From contig CM076151.1 of NCBI GenBank assembly GCA_038025085.1, forward strand, positions 6,207,501 through 6,271,500: 64,000 bases of DNA, written 5' to 3'. Under the pieces are notes generated by a model. That model was not told the origin of the DNA and searched no databases. It was given only the letters and a program-made list of their open reading frames with translations. Made by a program: the position numbers and the translations under genes. Source of the DNA: Tetragonia tetragonoides (lineage: Eukaryota; Streptophyta; Magnoliopsida; Caryophyllales; Aizoaceae). Below are positions 35,253 through 47,581 of the stretch, one piece after another (positions within the stretch are counted from its first letter, which is position 1; each line of letters starts with the position of its first letter).

Positions 35253-37944
35253 ATGGAACCCCTAACGCCCATGGGGCGCCTGTGTCTCCAACGGGAGCAC
35301 GACCATGTAATCCACTGCGCCATTGGCCTGAAAAACCCGATCGACATCGAAACCCTAAAAGACCAAATCTCACACTCTATAGTCTTCAAAGTCCCAAGGT
35401 TCTCAAGCCTCTTAGTTTTGAGTCCAATAGATGGATTACAAAGTTGGAAAAGAACCCAAGTTAACATAGACAGCCATATTTTCATCCATAATGAAAATGA
35501 TTATGAGCAAGAGCACCCTCAATCAGATGAAGACATCATCAACTCTTACTTGGCTGATATAGCCATCTCACCACCCATGAGTTTGGACAAGCCATTATGG
35601 GAATTGCATATTTTGCCTGAGCAAAAATGCTTGGTCATGAGAGTTCATCATGCATTGGCTGATGGCGTGTCGCTGATGTCAATGTTATGGACTATAGGTA
35701 AATCAAGAGGTGTCCATGATGAGAACCCTGAGGCTAATGGACATGTTAATGGTAAGGTCATGTCTAGTAGAAAAGGCAATGTTAAACATGATAATGACCA
35801 AGGTAATAAGAATAAGAAGAGCATGAAAAAGAAGGGTTTATGGGAAAGTTTGGTGTTTTTTTGGTTTAGTTTGGTTTTTGGGTTGAAATTTGTAGCAAGG
35901 TGCTTGTGGGTGAAAGATAAGGGGAAGGTAATTAGTGGAATTGAAGGTGTGGAGCTTTGGCCAAGGAAGATGGCAACTGCAAGATTTACACTTGCTGATA
36001 TGAAGTCAATCAAAAAGGCCATTCCAAATGCTGTAAGACTATATTCATTTACTTTTCTTTAGTTTGCAAAAATTTCACCTGTGCATAAAAAATTGGATCA
36101 ATTTTTATGAAGGGTTTTTAAAGTTTTTAGTTGTAGTGCTAACTATTATTATATTTAAAGTGTTGCCGTGCTGCACATGGATCGTATAATTTCCTTTGGC
36201 AACACGAGAAGAGAGCCGACGTGGCAAGTTTTGTGGCTACTGGCTAGTGACTTAGACCCTGTTCTTTTCGTCGATTTCATGCTGCATTCTGTTCCATTCC
36301 GTTCTGTTTTAATCCGTTTCGTTCCGTTCCGCGCCGCATTCTATACTTCATTTTGTCTCACATATTTTTGAATTATCCACACCACGTCGTTCCGTTCCTC
36401 ACCGTCCCGTACCATTCGGTTGAAGAGAACAGGGCCTTAGTAAGTGACTTAGTGAGTGACAAAGATACAAAAGGACCACTACTCACTAATCACTACTTTG
36501 CTATAATTAGCGAATATTCGTACTTCTCTAATGCTTTTACTCGGGCTGGTCATGACTAAAATTGGACTATGTTACATTTCAAACAAAAATTATTATTTTT
36601 GGAGCAAATGTAAGAGAGAAGAATGAAAGGTGTTGATTTTGATTGTCTTACCGCAAGATGATTTTATATAAGATCGACGAAACAAAAATTATATTGTGAA
36701 AGCTAATGAGTACCCAACTTTTGAAATTTAACTTTTGATTTGTAATTGCAGACAATACATGATATTCTTTATGGAATAGTGTGGTGTGGATTGACAAGAT
36801 ACCTTAATGCTCGATTTCCTCAAGGTAATAAACTCATATATCCTACTAATTAATCATCACTTAATTAATCATAAATGGACATCATGAATGACAACGTGAT
36901 TGTTTATCCCTGTTTGCTAGCTCTGCAAAATGGTACTCAAATAACTGGCATGTGCCCTGTGAACTTAAGAGAAGAACCTGGATTACAGGTATGTATCCTG
37001 TATTTTCTAATTTTTTGACTGTGGTAATTTTGTGCTCAGTAATTAAAAGCATGTTCGGCCTAACTTATGAATATTTATCCTTTTTCTTCTATTTTTCCTT
37101 ACGAATCACCCCCTAATATTGTACGAATTTAGTAGTACATGTAACAATTGATGTAAGTTTTCATCAGGATTTGTCCATTATGCTAAAGAATAGTTCGACA
37201 CGATGGGGTAATGAGTTCTCGGTAATTCTCTTACCTATGATTCATTACAAGGAAAAATGTGAATTGGATCCTTTGAGCTATGTAGCAAGAGCTAAGTCGG
37301 TGATGGATCAGAAAAAGCGTTCAATGGAGGCTCGTCTCTCTTATAAAGCAGTCAACTTTGCATCAGCCTTGTTTGGTTCTAAGGTGATCGATAATTTTAT
37401 GATTTATTATAAATTATATCTAGAATATATTCAGTTGTCTCTGACTCTCTCATAATACTTTAATTATTTGGATTATAAAGTGTTATTTTTTATTGTCATA
37501 AAATTTTGTGCATACATCTTTCTAATGATGAACATTTGTTTTGGCAGGTTGGAAGTTTCCTTTATTACAAACTTTTTTGTAATACAAGCTTCCTCTTATC
37601 GAATATTCCGGGCCCTCAAGAGGAAATTTCAATTGCGGGCAATCCAGTAACTTTTATAAGAACTACCTCTTCTAGTCAACCTCACGTAAGTGATTTTTTA
37701 CTCCAACAATTATTTTATAATAAAACAATGTATAAGAGGGGAAAGAACGAGATCGAAATTGATGGTGTGTTTTGTTTTGTGGGTTTAGGCATTTACACTG
37801 CACTTGGTGAGCTATGTTGGGAAGGCAGATCTACAGATTCAAGTTGCAAAAGAATTGATCCCAGATCCAAAATTTCTAGCCAAGTGCTTTGAAGATGCAT
37901 TGCAACAAATGAAAGTAGCGGCAAATGGTGCTGTCACCAATTAA
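35253..37944 (+). CDS. WSD-3: intact WSD1-type wax ester synthase/diacylglycerol acyltransferase
   Basis: Six exons: 35253-36032, 36752-36824, 36921-36988, 37168-37383, 37548-37685 and 37789-37944; 1431 nt, 476 residues, close to Arabidopsis WSD1 length. All introns are GT..AG, and exon sizes 73/68/216/138/156 recur in the paralogues. Acyltransferase half: EPLTPMGRL start, PLWELHI, active site HHALADG (residues 132-138), hydrophobic stretch FFWFSLVFGLKFVARCLW (about 205-222). C-terminal half: ITGMCPVNLREEPGLQ, TRWGNEFSVILLPM, MDQKKRSMEARLSY, FCNTSFLLSNIPGPQEE, LHLVSYVGKADLQIQV. Expected at the ER; acyl-CoA plus fatty alcohol gives wax ester. Intron 1 holds a Tourist-like MITE (36255-36436). 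With WSD-2 this is one of only two undamaged copies. Confidence 0.93.
36255..36436. mobile_element. Tourist-like MITE (family 1) with TTA target duplication
   Basis: Relative of the element at 21141-21296: ends GACCCTGTTCTTTTCG and GAAGAGAACAGGGCC, the inner GCGCCGCATTCTNTNCTTCA block is shared, flanks TTA at 36252-36254 and 36437-36439. It lies in WSD-3 intron 1. Confidence 0.8.
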
Positions 37945-38785
37945 TGTACACAATCATGCACATCAACTTATCGATAAAATGATGATCAGTTCCTGAAGAG
38001 TGCCCTAGCTGAAGCAGCAATAATATGGCCGACCAAATTAAGCACTTTTTCTTGGGGCAAATCTACTGCTTATCAGTCTAAAAGAACTTCAAGTAATTAA
38101 ATTATGTACTCTAGTTATTGCAAACTCAAAAATGGTTGCGTTATATATTTTGGTGTCTTCATCATTTGTTAGAAACTTATTAGAATGAGTGTTAGTACAA
38201 ACATGAGGTATGAATAATATTGACGGTGCGTTTTTTAGAACTGAACTTAATTATTTGAATTGAACTGAGTTGAATTCAACATCATTGAGATGGACATCGC
38301 TCAACTGAACAGGACATCACTGAACTGAACAGGATACCACTGCACTGAATTCAACATTATTGAACAAGACATCAGTGAATTGAACAGGTTAAAATTCCGT
38401 AGCTAAATTAGCTGCGAAAATATGTACCCGGCTAATTAGCTACGGTTTTTACAAAATCCACAACAAACAAATTTAAAAAAATAATAAATTTAAAAAATCA
38501 GCGGCGGAATTAAAATCTGCAGCTAATCAGCTGCGAGATAACAATAATCAGCGGCGGATTTTAATTCCGTCACTGGTTTTATGTTTTTTGGCTTCAGAGA
38601 CAAATGAGTTAAGTTAAATGTAACTCATTGTATATTAAGAACAATCAACATGGAGCATTGGTTGGAGCATTGCTTTCCCCGCACGTGACCAGGGCTTGAT
38701 TCCCTTCAGAAGCAGAAGCTATTTTTCGTTGTTTTTTTGTTGTGTTGGCTAATATGATGATGGTGAATATAATTTTGATCATCAG
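37945..38785. repeat. Intergenic with inverted-repeat DNA
   Basis: No gene. About 38225-38395 is rich in GAACTGAAC and GAATTGAACTG words like the interior of the MITE at 5818. About 38390-38590 has inverted GTAGCTAATTAGCTGCG and CAGCGGCGGATTTTAATTCC words, probably a MITE. Confidence 0.45.
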
Positions 38786-38958
38786 GATATGTTCCCTATG
38801 CTAAAAGGAAGTCCGAGAGCTCGATGGGGTAACAAGGTTGCATCTATCCTCTTACCTATTCGTTATATTGAAGGTGATATGAATCCCTTAACCTGCGTCG
38901 CAAGAGCTAAGGCAGTGATGGATCGGAAAAAGCTATCTATGGAGGCTACTTTTGCTTA

Positions 38959-40191
38959 TCATATATATATATATATATAAAAGTGAGTTTATTTTGTGTG
39001 GCCATGACACGTAGGATGCCACGCAAGCGCCTAAAATCGTGTGGGCATAACACCTAAGATGCCACGTAAGCGTCAAGTTCATGTGGTGATGACACGTATG
39101 CTGTCACCTAAGCCTCCATCCAAGTGTGTCAAGCATTAATTAATAATCATTATTTGACTTCATAAATACAACCTATTTTATTTATTATCATTTTGTTAAG
39201 ATTATAAAATAAAATAACTTTTGTTACGCAACTTTAAAAATTATAATTCTTCCTCCATTGGATCAGGTTCGGAAAATACTTCAAAATGAGATGCATATCT
39301 ACTATGTCTTATAAAGTTGGGTTCTTTTCATGGGACGACGACATGTGAGACGCCATATGGGAGAGATATATTCGTGTGAAGATGACACATAGGCGCCACA
39401 TCGGTATACGTATAAAGTGAGTACAATTCGTGTGGGCACGACACGTAGGACGCCACGTAGGTGTGTAAATTCGTGTGATGATGACCCTTAAGCGTCACAT
39501 AAGCAAAGCTTGCCACATAGCCTAACAACTCACCATCAAAGTGTCACTCATTAATGTCATATCATTTGTTAGATTTATTTCATATTTATTAGTTTTTTTT
39601 TTTTTGTATTACAAATAAATAAATAAAAACTTTAGTTATGTAAATCAAAAAATTATAAATCTTGATTCAATGGATTGGATTTGAAAAAAATCTTCAAAAT
39701 GAGATATATGTCTTACAAAAGTTGGGTCATTTCCTGACGGTGATGACATGTAGGATGACACTTAAGAGGGAATGTTCGTGTGAAGATTACATGTAGATGC
39801 CACATGTGTACAACCTGGTTAAATAACAATAAATGACACTTCTAACAATACCGGCCTTAACTATTTGATGACATATGTATTTAACTTTACCTTTAATATT
39901 TTATAGCATAAATAAAATTTATTTAAGTGGTACGTTCCTACATGATCTATTTAACTAATCTAAATTGGATTAAACTAAATTAGAACAATAATAAATTGAG
40001 AAAATAAAGTCTTAGTATACTCGAAGAAAGGTTTATTAGTCTTTATCTTTTTTTTCTTTTTAGAATTTTGATGTAGGCTAAAATTATGTTTATAAATCAA
40101 TCTTTTTTATATTCATTCTAATTTTGATGTAGATCGATTTAAAGGGACATTTCATTCCAAAAATATTAAAATAATCAAATATAGAATTAGT

Positions 40192-40263
<72 letters not shown>

Positions 40264-43252
40264 TGAGTCATACACGTGTGGGCACGACACGTAGGATGCC
40301 ACTTGGAGGCTATATTCATGTGATGATGACACGTAGGACGCCACACAAGCGCCCAAGTTTGTATGGTGATGACACGTATGCCACCACCTAAGCCACACAT
40401 CCAAGTGTGTTAACAACTAATGCGTAATCATTATTTGAGTTCATAAATACAACATAATATATTAATTATCATACTGTTTAAATTATAAAATAAAATAACT
40501 TTTGTTACACAACTCTAACAATTATAATTCTTTCTCCATTGGATCAGGTTCGGAAAATACTTCAAAATAAGATACATATGTCTTATGTCATATAACATTT
40601 GGTTCTTTTCGTGTGAGGATGACATGTGAGACACCACATGCGAGGGATATGTTCGTGTGAATGAATATGAGATGACGTCACATCGGTATAAGTTTGCCAC
40701 ATAGCTAACATATATAAAGTTGAGTCAGTTACGTATGGACACGCCACGTGGGATACCACGCAATAGTTTATATTTGCCTGAGGACGACACGTGGGATGCC
40801 ACGCAAGCGGGCAAATTCGTGTGGTGATGACACGTATGTCGCCACCTAAGCCACTCATCAAGTGGGTCAATCATTAATGCATGATCATAAATACAACATA
40901 ATATAATTATTATAATATTATTCAAATTATAAAATAAAATAACTTTTGTCATGCAAATTTAAAAATTATAATTCTTACTCCATTGGAACACGTTCGAAAA
41001 TATTTCAAAGTGAGATACATATGTACTATGTCCTATAAAGTAAGTCGGGTTCTTTTCGTGTGAGGATGACATGTGAGACGCCACATGGAAGGGATATGTT
41101 CGTGTAAAGATAACACATAGATGCCACACCGGTATACGTATAAAAGTGAGTCCAATTCGTGTGGGCACGATACATAGGACGCCACATAGGAGGTGTAAAT
41201 TCGTGTGACGATGGTACCTAAGTGTCACGTAAGCAAAGCTTGCCACATAGCCTAACAACCGTTCATACAAGTGTCACTCATTAATGCCTCATCATAAGTC
41301 GAAAAATCATAAATATTACTTCAATAGATTGGATTTGAAAAAACCTTCAAAATGAGATATATATGTCCTATAAAAGTTGGGTCATTTCCATGCGGTAATA
41401 ACATGTAGGATGCCACATTAGAGGAAATATTAGTGTGAAGATGACAGATAGATGTCACATGTGCACAACTTGGCCACATAGCTTAACAGATCAATCCAAG
41501 TGTTAGAAGTTCATTATTACTCGAATTTATTATTTGATTTATGTGCATATTATTTCAAACTACATAATAACATATCTTTAGTTACATAAATCTAAAAATT
41601 ATAAATCATAGTTGATTAGATTGATTTTGAAAAGGTTAGGTATAAACTAATTGGATAAGACACTTAAGATATCTATATTTGTATTATATTAGTTGTAAAT
41701 CACACTTGCATATTAGTAAGGAAAACATATTCTAAACATTTAAATTCCATTTGTAATAAATAATTTATATTTATAAGAAAAACGGGGTCATTTTTCATAT
41801 ACCGATGTCATATAGACGACATTTCGTGTGGGGGATGAAACATGAACGTCAACTCATCATCTACTCCAATGCTTTCTTAGCAAAGTAATTGAGAATTTAA
41901 TATAACACTTTAGACATACTTATGTAACATAAATGCCACGCAAACGAAGAGTAAGATTCAAGTAACACTCCTTATAAGCTATGTTGAAATTTACGAACGT
42001 TGAACTACCTAGCACATTTGAGAAATAAATATTTAGGATCAAATTGTTGATTATAACTTTAAAAAGTGGAAAAATTTTGCTCACCACTAATTGATTTTAT
42101 TCAATTACCAAAAATCCATTTGCAATAAGAGACTGATTTTTAACTAGAGAGAGATTAATTAATCTTTATTTATTTTTTCTTGGGAATTTTAAAGTAGGCT
42201 CAAATCATGTTCATAATAAATAATCTTTTTACATTCATTCTATTTTAGATGTAGATCAATTTAAAAAGGATATTTAGAAGTAAATTATGAGGGCGACATG
42301 AAATTATACTATTATTTTTAAGAATTAGCATGCATCCTATGGATACAATTTTTGCTAACATAAAATTAAATGTATTTCACAAATAATATTTAAAATTTCA
42401 TACCATATATTTTTAATGTCTTTAATATATATATTAGTAAAAATATTTCTCTTTTTCTTCGTGTGTGCACGACATGGAAGACGCCACATAGAGGTCCAAA
42501 ATCGTGTGACGATGACACCAAAGTCGTTATATTAGCAAAGCTTGCCACATAACCTAACAACTCATCATTCAAGTGTTTCCCCTTAATGCCTCAACATTAG
42601 TTAACTTTATTACATGTTTATTAGCATAGTTTTATATGAGAAATAAAATAATTTTAGTAATTTTAGTTACGTAAGTCAAAAAAATCATAAATCTTATTTC
42701 AAATGGATTGGATTTGAAACACGCTTTAAATGGAGGAATATGTGACCTGTACAAGTTGGATCCTTACCATGCAGTGATAACATGTAGACGCCACATAAGA
42801 GGGAATATTCGTGTCAAGATGACACGTTGACGTCACATGTGCAACTTCGTCACATATTTTAACAAATCATGATCCAAGTGTCAAATGATCAATATCACTC
42901 GACTTTATTATATGATTTATTTTCTTATTATTTCAAACTACAAAATTACATATTTTAAGTTACGTAACTCTAAAAAAAAAAAAAAAAATCTTACTTCATT
43001 CAATTATCTTTTCTTATTCTTTTGTGAAGTTTGAAGTATCCTCAAATTATGTTCATAAATTAATCTTTTTTTATATTTATTTTATTTTAGATGTAGATCA
43101 ATTTAAAAGGGCAATTCATACAAAAATATTAAAATAGTCAAATATAGAATTAGTTGTGCGGAATACAACAGACATGAGTGTATCACCTAGGAAGTTATCT
43201 TTATTTCCGAGAGATATTTATGAGTTCGTGCGAAGCACGGACATAAAACTAG
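38959..43252 (+). mobile_element. Non-autonomous Helitron in WSD-4 exon 4
   Basis: The 5' end TCATATATATATA starts at 38959 and the 3' end CTAG finishes at 43252, inserted between A (38958) and T (43253) with no target duplication, as Helitrons do. A 7-bp hairpin (TTCGTGC-GAA-GCACGGA, 43225-43241) stands 7 nt before CTAG. No Rep/helicase coding seen. The interior repeats a head-like block (GGCACGACACGTAGGAYGCC) about six times and contains an (AT)n tract. Confidence 0.88.
40193..40259. repeat. (AT)n microsatellite
   Basis: An uninterrupted run of about 33 TA dinucleotides inside the Helitron, directly before an internal head-like block (AAAGTTGAGTCATACACGTG). Confidence 0.95.
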
Positions 43253-44964
43253 TATCCTAAATACAATCCAAGGCACATTACAAAAAGTAACGGATGAGAA
43301 AAAGGCCAGATTCTTTCTCCCTTTGTTCTTTTTCTTTTTTTGTAAAGATCTTTCTCTTTTTTTTTTGGTGCAAAAATCTTTCTCTTATTAACATTGAAAG
43401 AAATGACACATTCCTAGCTTAGCTACGAGCCTATGACTAGGGATAGAATATGGAGCGGGTGGAGCCATATCCACAGTTTTATCCATTTATTTTGCTCCAT
43501 TCATATCTATATCCATATCCATTTAACTCAGTTTCATCCATAAATGTAGTGGGTTAATAGATATTTATTAGATATCAAGCTATCATTTTCGTTAAAAAAA
43601 CTACATACATACACCGCAAAATGTCAACTTAAAAATAGATAATCATTCCATAACAAAAATAGATACACCTAACACAATAAAGTAATTAGTCTTTCATAAA
43701 AATGGTAGTAAAAATTATTCATTCCTTTGCAACACTAAAACACCATAAACTTTATGTATCTAGTTTAAAAATTTAATAATAAAATAAAATACATATAATT
43801 TCGGGTAAACGGATGATAAACGAGTGATAAATGGATGATAACTCATCATCCATATCCAACCCAATAAACATCTGTATTTATAGACGCCTAAAAAGTGTCA
43901 TCAGTTTTCTCCGTAAAAACCAGATGATCAATTGAACTTGCTCGCTATTTTGCTTTGTTAGGTAAATAATGTCTCAGTTCTTCCAAACGACCCATTCATT
44001 TTCATTCAATTCAACAACCTCACCCAAAAGCTTTCCAACGATACTTTATGAGTCTCATTTCGACTCCCGGTGATGAAACGTCATAACCAAGGGTAAATAT
44101 GTCTTTTCACTTCACCAACGGTAGAATCGTACTTTCACCTCCAAAAATAGAGTCTAAATACCGTTCAAATACACTTTGTTCTCATTTGGCTCGGCTACTT
44201 AAAACTATCCTTTACGGCAGCCGCTAGCGGCTACGGAGTGAAGCCCCACAACCGCTAGCGGCTATCGCGACAACTATTAGAGGTTATTGCCCACCAGTTG
44301 GTGGCAACTCATTTTCTTCGGGATTAATCTCACATGACCTATCTTTAACCCGTGAAACCCTACTTTGTACCGATATAAATACAACCTCTTGACCCTCATT
44401 TCAAAACACAAAGTCTGGAGAAGACAATTCGATTTCCATGAGTATTGACACTGAGCTTCCCCCTTTTTTTTTTTGCTTGAGATCTATTTTACTATTCTTT
44501 GCTAAATATCCTACAGTTCAGTTACTAAACTCCTGATGACTCAAATCAAATGCCTTGGTTTCATGTTTATTTTTTAGTCGTTAAAATGTAGATATCATGT
44601 TAATCATGCTCCTTATTGCTTCCTAAATATTGTCTTTAATTCTTGTATAAAACATGTTCTGTCGTTGTGCTATTCAACTTGTGAATCAAGTGCATGTCAA
44701 ATATGGGTTAATAATAACTGTTGTGATGCTTGTGATAACTAATTAATAGTCTAATTTAGGTTGTTAATCTGAGTTGTGTGGGAATCATGTCATCAATGTC
44801 TTAAACAAACTTGAGTTAGTAGAAACATTCATTTAAACCAGCAAGCTGGGTACCTAAGACTTTCCCAATTCATAGCTTCGGCCCCGAACCCTCATTTTTG
44901 GGTACTCATATGTTTTGTATGAGCGGGAGTCTTTCTAAAAACATAACTAGTATTGTATTAAAAC

Positions 44965-45057
44965 TCGGATCAATATTGTTTGGGTCTAAGGTGAATTAAA
45001 TTTTGTTAATTCGGATCAATATTGTTTGGGTCTAAGGTGAATTAAATTTTGTTAATA
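44965..45057. repeat. 46-bp tandem duplication
   Basis: TCGGATCAATATTGTTTGGG..TTTTGTTAAT occurs twice head to tail (about 44966-45011 and 45012-45057) with no difference seen. Confidence 0.9.
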
Positions 45058-45108
45058 ATATGGAGTAAATATATAACACACATATGAGGCGACCTCAACG
45101 TGAGGCGC

Positions 45109-45464
45109 CTAAAACAAACATAATGCATGTTGACGTCATGTTTGTTTATAGAGATGGCCTCATGTTGAGGCAATCTCATAAGAGACTTATTAAGTAGGAG
45201 TATATAAATAAATGCCAAAACCACGTCTCGGCTTTAAGGAAAGTATATATCACATTGTTTAACAAAGATTATGTTTTTTCTTTTTTAAAACAAACATAAT
45301 GCATGCTGACGTCATATTTGTTTATAGAGATAACCTCATGTTGAGACAATCTCATAAGAGACTTATTAAGTAGGAGTATATAAATAAATGCCAAAACCAC
45401 GTCTCGGCTTTAAGGAAAGTATATATCACATTGTTTAACAAAGATTATGTTTTTTCTTTTTTGT
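45109..45464. repeat. 178-bp tandem duplication before WSD-4 exon 5
   Basis: Units at about 45109-45286 and 45287-45464 start AAAACAAACATAATGCATG and end in the pyrimidine tract TTTTTTCTTTTTT; only a few base changes. The second tract lies about 20 nt before the exon 5 acceptor, so the acceptor-side intron sequence has been duplicated. Confidence 0.9.
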
Positions 45465-46108
45465 GTGTGGTTATTGGCATCCCAGTTTGCAGGATTGTGT
45501 TATTACATTCTCTTACGCCATACAATATTCCTGCCCTCAAATACTCTTGGTCCACAAGAGGAGATCTCAATTGTTGGGAACCCTGTAACATTTATAAGGG
45601 CTACGCCTTCCAGCCAGCCACAAGTAAGACTTCGTTCTTTTCAACGGAAAGAATTGAACTAAAATAATGTGAACTTACAAACTGAAAATTGCATGCTGAA
45701 GGGAAAAAAAAATTCAATTTTATTTGAAAGTTCACAAATTCGTAATCTAAATATAACAAATTCAGCCCCAAAGTACTCACCCTTGGTGGATTAATGTTTT
45801 GCAGGCAATTACAATGCTCATGATGAGCTACGCAGGAAAGGCAGATCTTCAAATTCAAGTGGCCAAAAACGTTTTCCCTGATCCAAAATTTCTAGCCAAG
45901 TGCTTTGAAGATGCGTTGCAAGAAATGAAGAAAGCAGCAGATGGGTTTGTCAATAATTAAGTATAGGATATCACAAATGGCCAAGCAAATTAAACTACAC
46001 ACTTTATGTTTTCTCTGGGACAAGATCATAATGTTGCATTCCAAAACTAGCATAATAACTCTCTATGTAGAGGTATTCTATGGAAGAAACAAGCATAGAT
46101 AAATGTAA

Positions 46109-46400
46109 TGGGCCGTTTGATTGGGGGTAATGATATAGGAGTAATGGAATAGATTTTTAGGCTAAAATAGTAAGATGAAGTGGTGATAAGGGTATGATTA
46201 AGGGTTAATAATGGAGAAAATGAAGGAAAATGGGGAATATCATTACCCTTGGAGGAGGTGGGTTGCTATTATCCCCAAATGGGGGTAATCATTACCCTCT
46301 TTCTCACAAAATCTAACCCCAACTACCTAACATACCTCTCATTTTAGCCTATAAATTCATTCCATTACCCCCTTAATCACTACCCTAATCAAGCGCCCCC
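46109..46400. mobile_element. Tourist-like MITE (family 2) with TAA target duplication
   Basis: Inverted ends of about 40 bp: TGGGCCGTTTGATTGGGGGT and ..CCCTAATCAAGCGCCCCC, flanked by TAA at 46106-46108 and 46401-46403. 292 bp. It lies just 3' of WSD-4. Confidence 0.8.
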
Positions 46401-46403
46401 TAA

Positions 46404-47581
46404 TTGTTATCAAATGTAATTGTTCATGACTTTCATGACGGTCTCTCTATTCAAGTTCAAGATAAATAATTAAAGCAATAGACAATAAAGAACAACACCC
46501 CATTTTAACGTGGTTTGACCCTAATTCAATGACCTACGTCCACGATTCTCAAATATTTGTATTATTAATTAATCAACCACAAAACTAATAACACAACTCC
46601 TTAGGAGATACACAAAGTAACTCCATATTTCTTAAGTACACTATGTGTTACACTTAGCGTCCTCTCCATGGGGTTCGTCCCCTACGATGCCCTCTTGCCC
46701 CATTACATGGTGACTCTCTCTATCTACCTATTAGATTAAGAGCACCATTTGCAGATATAATACAAGATAAGATAATACTCTTATCTATCTAATAGAAAAC
46801 TACTCATCCAATGTAGCAAAGGAATATAACTTGCATCCTAATAGAAATCCTATTTTTATCTTGATCCATAAAAGAGTTTCGACCTCTTTGAAAGACACAT
46901 CATCATATTCGCATCGAACCCTGACATTTTTTTTTTTTTTTTTTTGTGAGGGGATGTGAATCGAACTCGGGTCCTAATAATTACTAGTAATATGCAAGTA
47001 TGTAGCCAAAAACTCGGTCTTTACTACGTACTACATACGGTACTAGACAACGCAATGGTTTCGAAATTTCGTTATCATGATACAAACATGACTACGCAAT
47101 AATGTATTTTTTTTAATTTTTTTAAATAGGCAAGACAATCAGGTTACTGTATAGGTAGCTTAAAATGTCCCTTTTTCAATAAAATTAGTAAGAGACTGGT
47201 CAACAAAAATAGATAAAAAAACTCAACCGAGTATAGGAGTGTCCAAAATATGTCATAAAATCCGCAACCGCATTCGCAAACATGACCACGCAATAATGTA
47301 TGTATGTGTATGATGCACGTTTGATAGTACAGTAAATAAAGAAATAGAGTGGAACAGTTGGCACATTAACTGTCACCAACCTGGCAACTAACTTTAATTA
47401 AACAGTTGAACATTGATTAGATATATAAGAAGAATCTTGGGTATTGCTTTATATATAGTCTAAAGGGAATGTAAAATTGTAATCATGATGATCCATACAA
47501 AAGATGATCCATTGATCAGTACTCCAATAGTTACCACTAACTAACTAGTTACAATCCCGTGCGATACACAACACTCCTCTA
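46404..47581. other. Intergenic upstream of WSD-5
   Basis: No gene. Around 46929-47035 a minus-strand SINE-like stretch has B-box GAGTTCGATTC and an A tail, but its ends were not proven. TATATATA at 47449-47456, about 125 nt before the WSD-5 start, is a candidate TATA box. Confidence 0.4.

Larger units (their letters stand above)
43287..45485. other. Intron-like region of WSD-4 with repeat debris
   Basis: No gene recognised. Notable parts: ATATCCA-rich DNA (43440-43890), paired CCGCTAGCGG palindromes (about 44220-44265), and two tandem duplications listed separately. Confidence 0.5.
38786..45960 (+). pseudogene. WSD-4: 3' half of a WSD1-type gene, exon 4 split by a Helitron
   Basis: Only exons 4-6 exist. 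Exon 4 runs from 38786 (acceptor ATCAG) to 38958, is cut by the Helitron, and resumes at 43253-43286 before GTAACG; the two parts add to 207 nt, a whole number of codons, close to the 213-216 nt of its paralogues. Exon 5 is 45486-45623 (138 nt, TLGPQEEISIVGNPVTFIRA) and exon 6 is 45805-45960 (156 nt, AITMLMMSYAGKADLQ.., stop TAA). No exons 1-3 or active site were found upstream. The likely origin is partial tandem duplication of a WSD gene's 3' end. Exon 6 is nearly identical to that of WSD-5. Confidence 0.85.

Noticed and set aside
40191..40416. Ile-Tyr repeat proteins
   Set aside because: Translation of the (AT)n microsatellite.
39328..42572. Series of His/Ser/Val-rich minus-strand frames
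   Set aside because: Shadows of the repeated Helitron blocks; no domain and no splice logic.
38959..43252. CRISPR-like array because of spaced repeats
   Set aside because: Repeat blocks are irregularly spaced, long and divergent, in a plant nuclear Helitron with clear termini.
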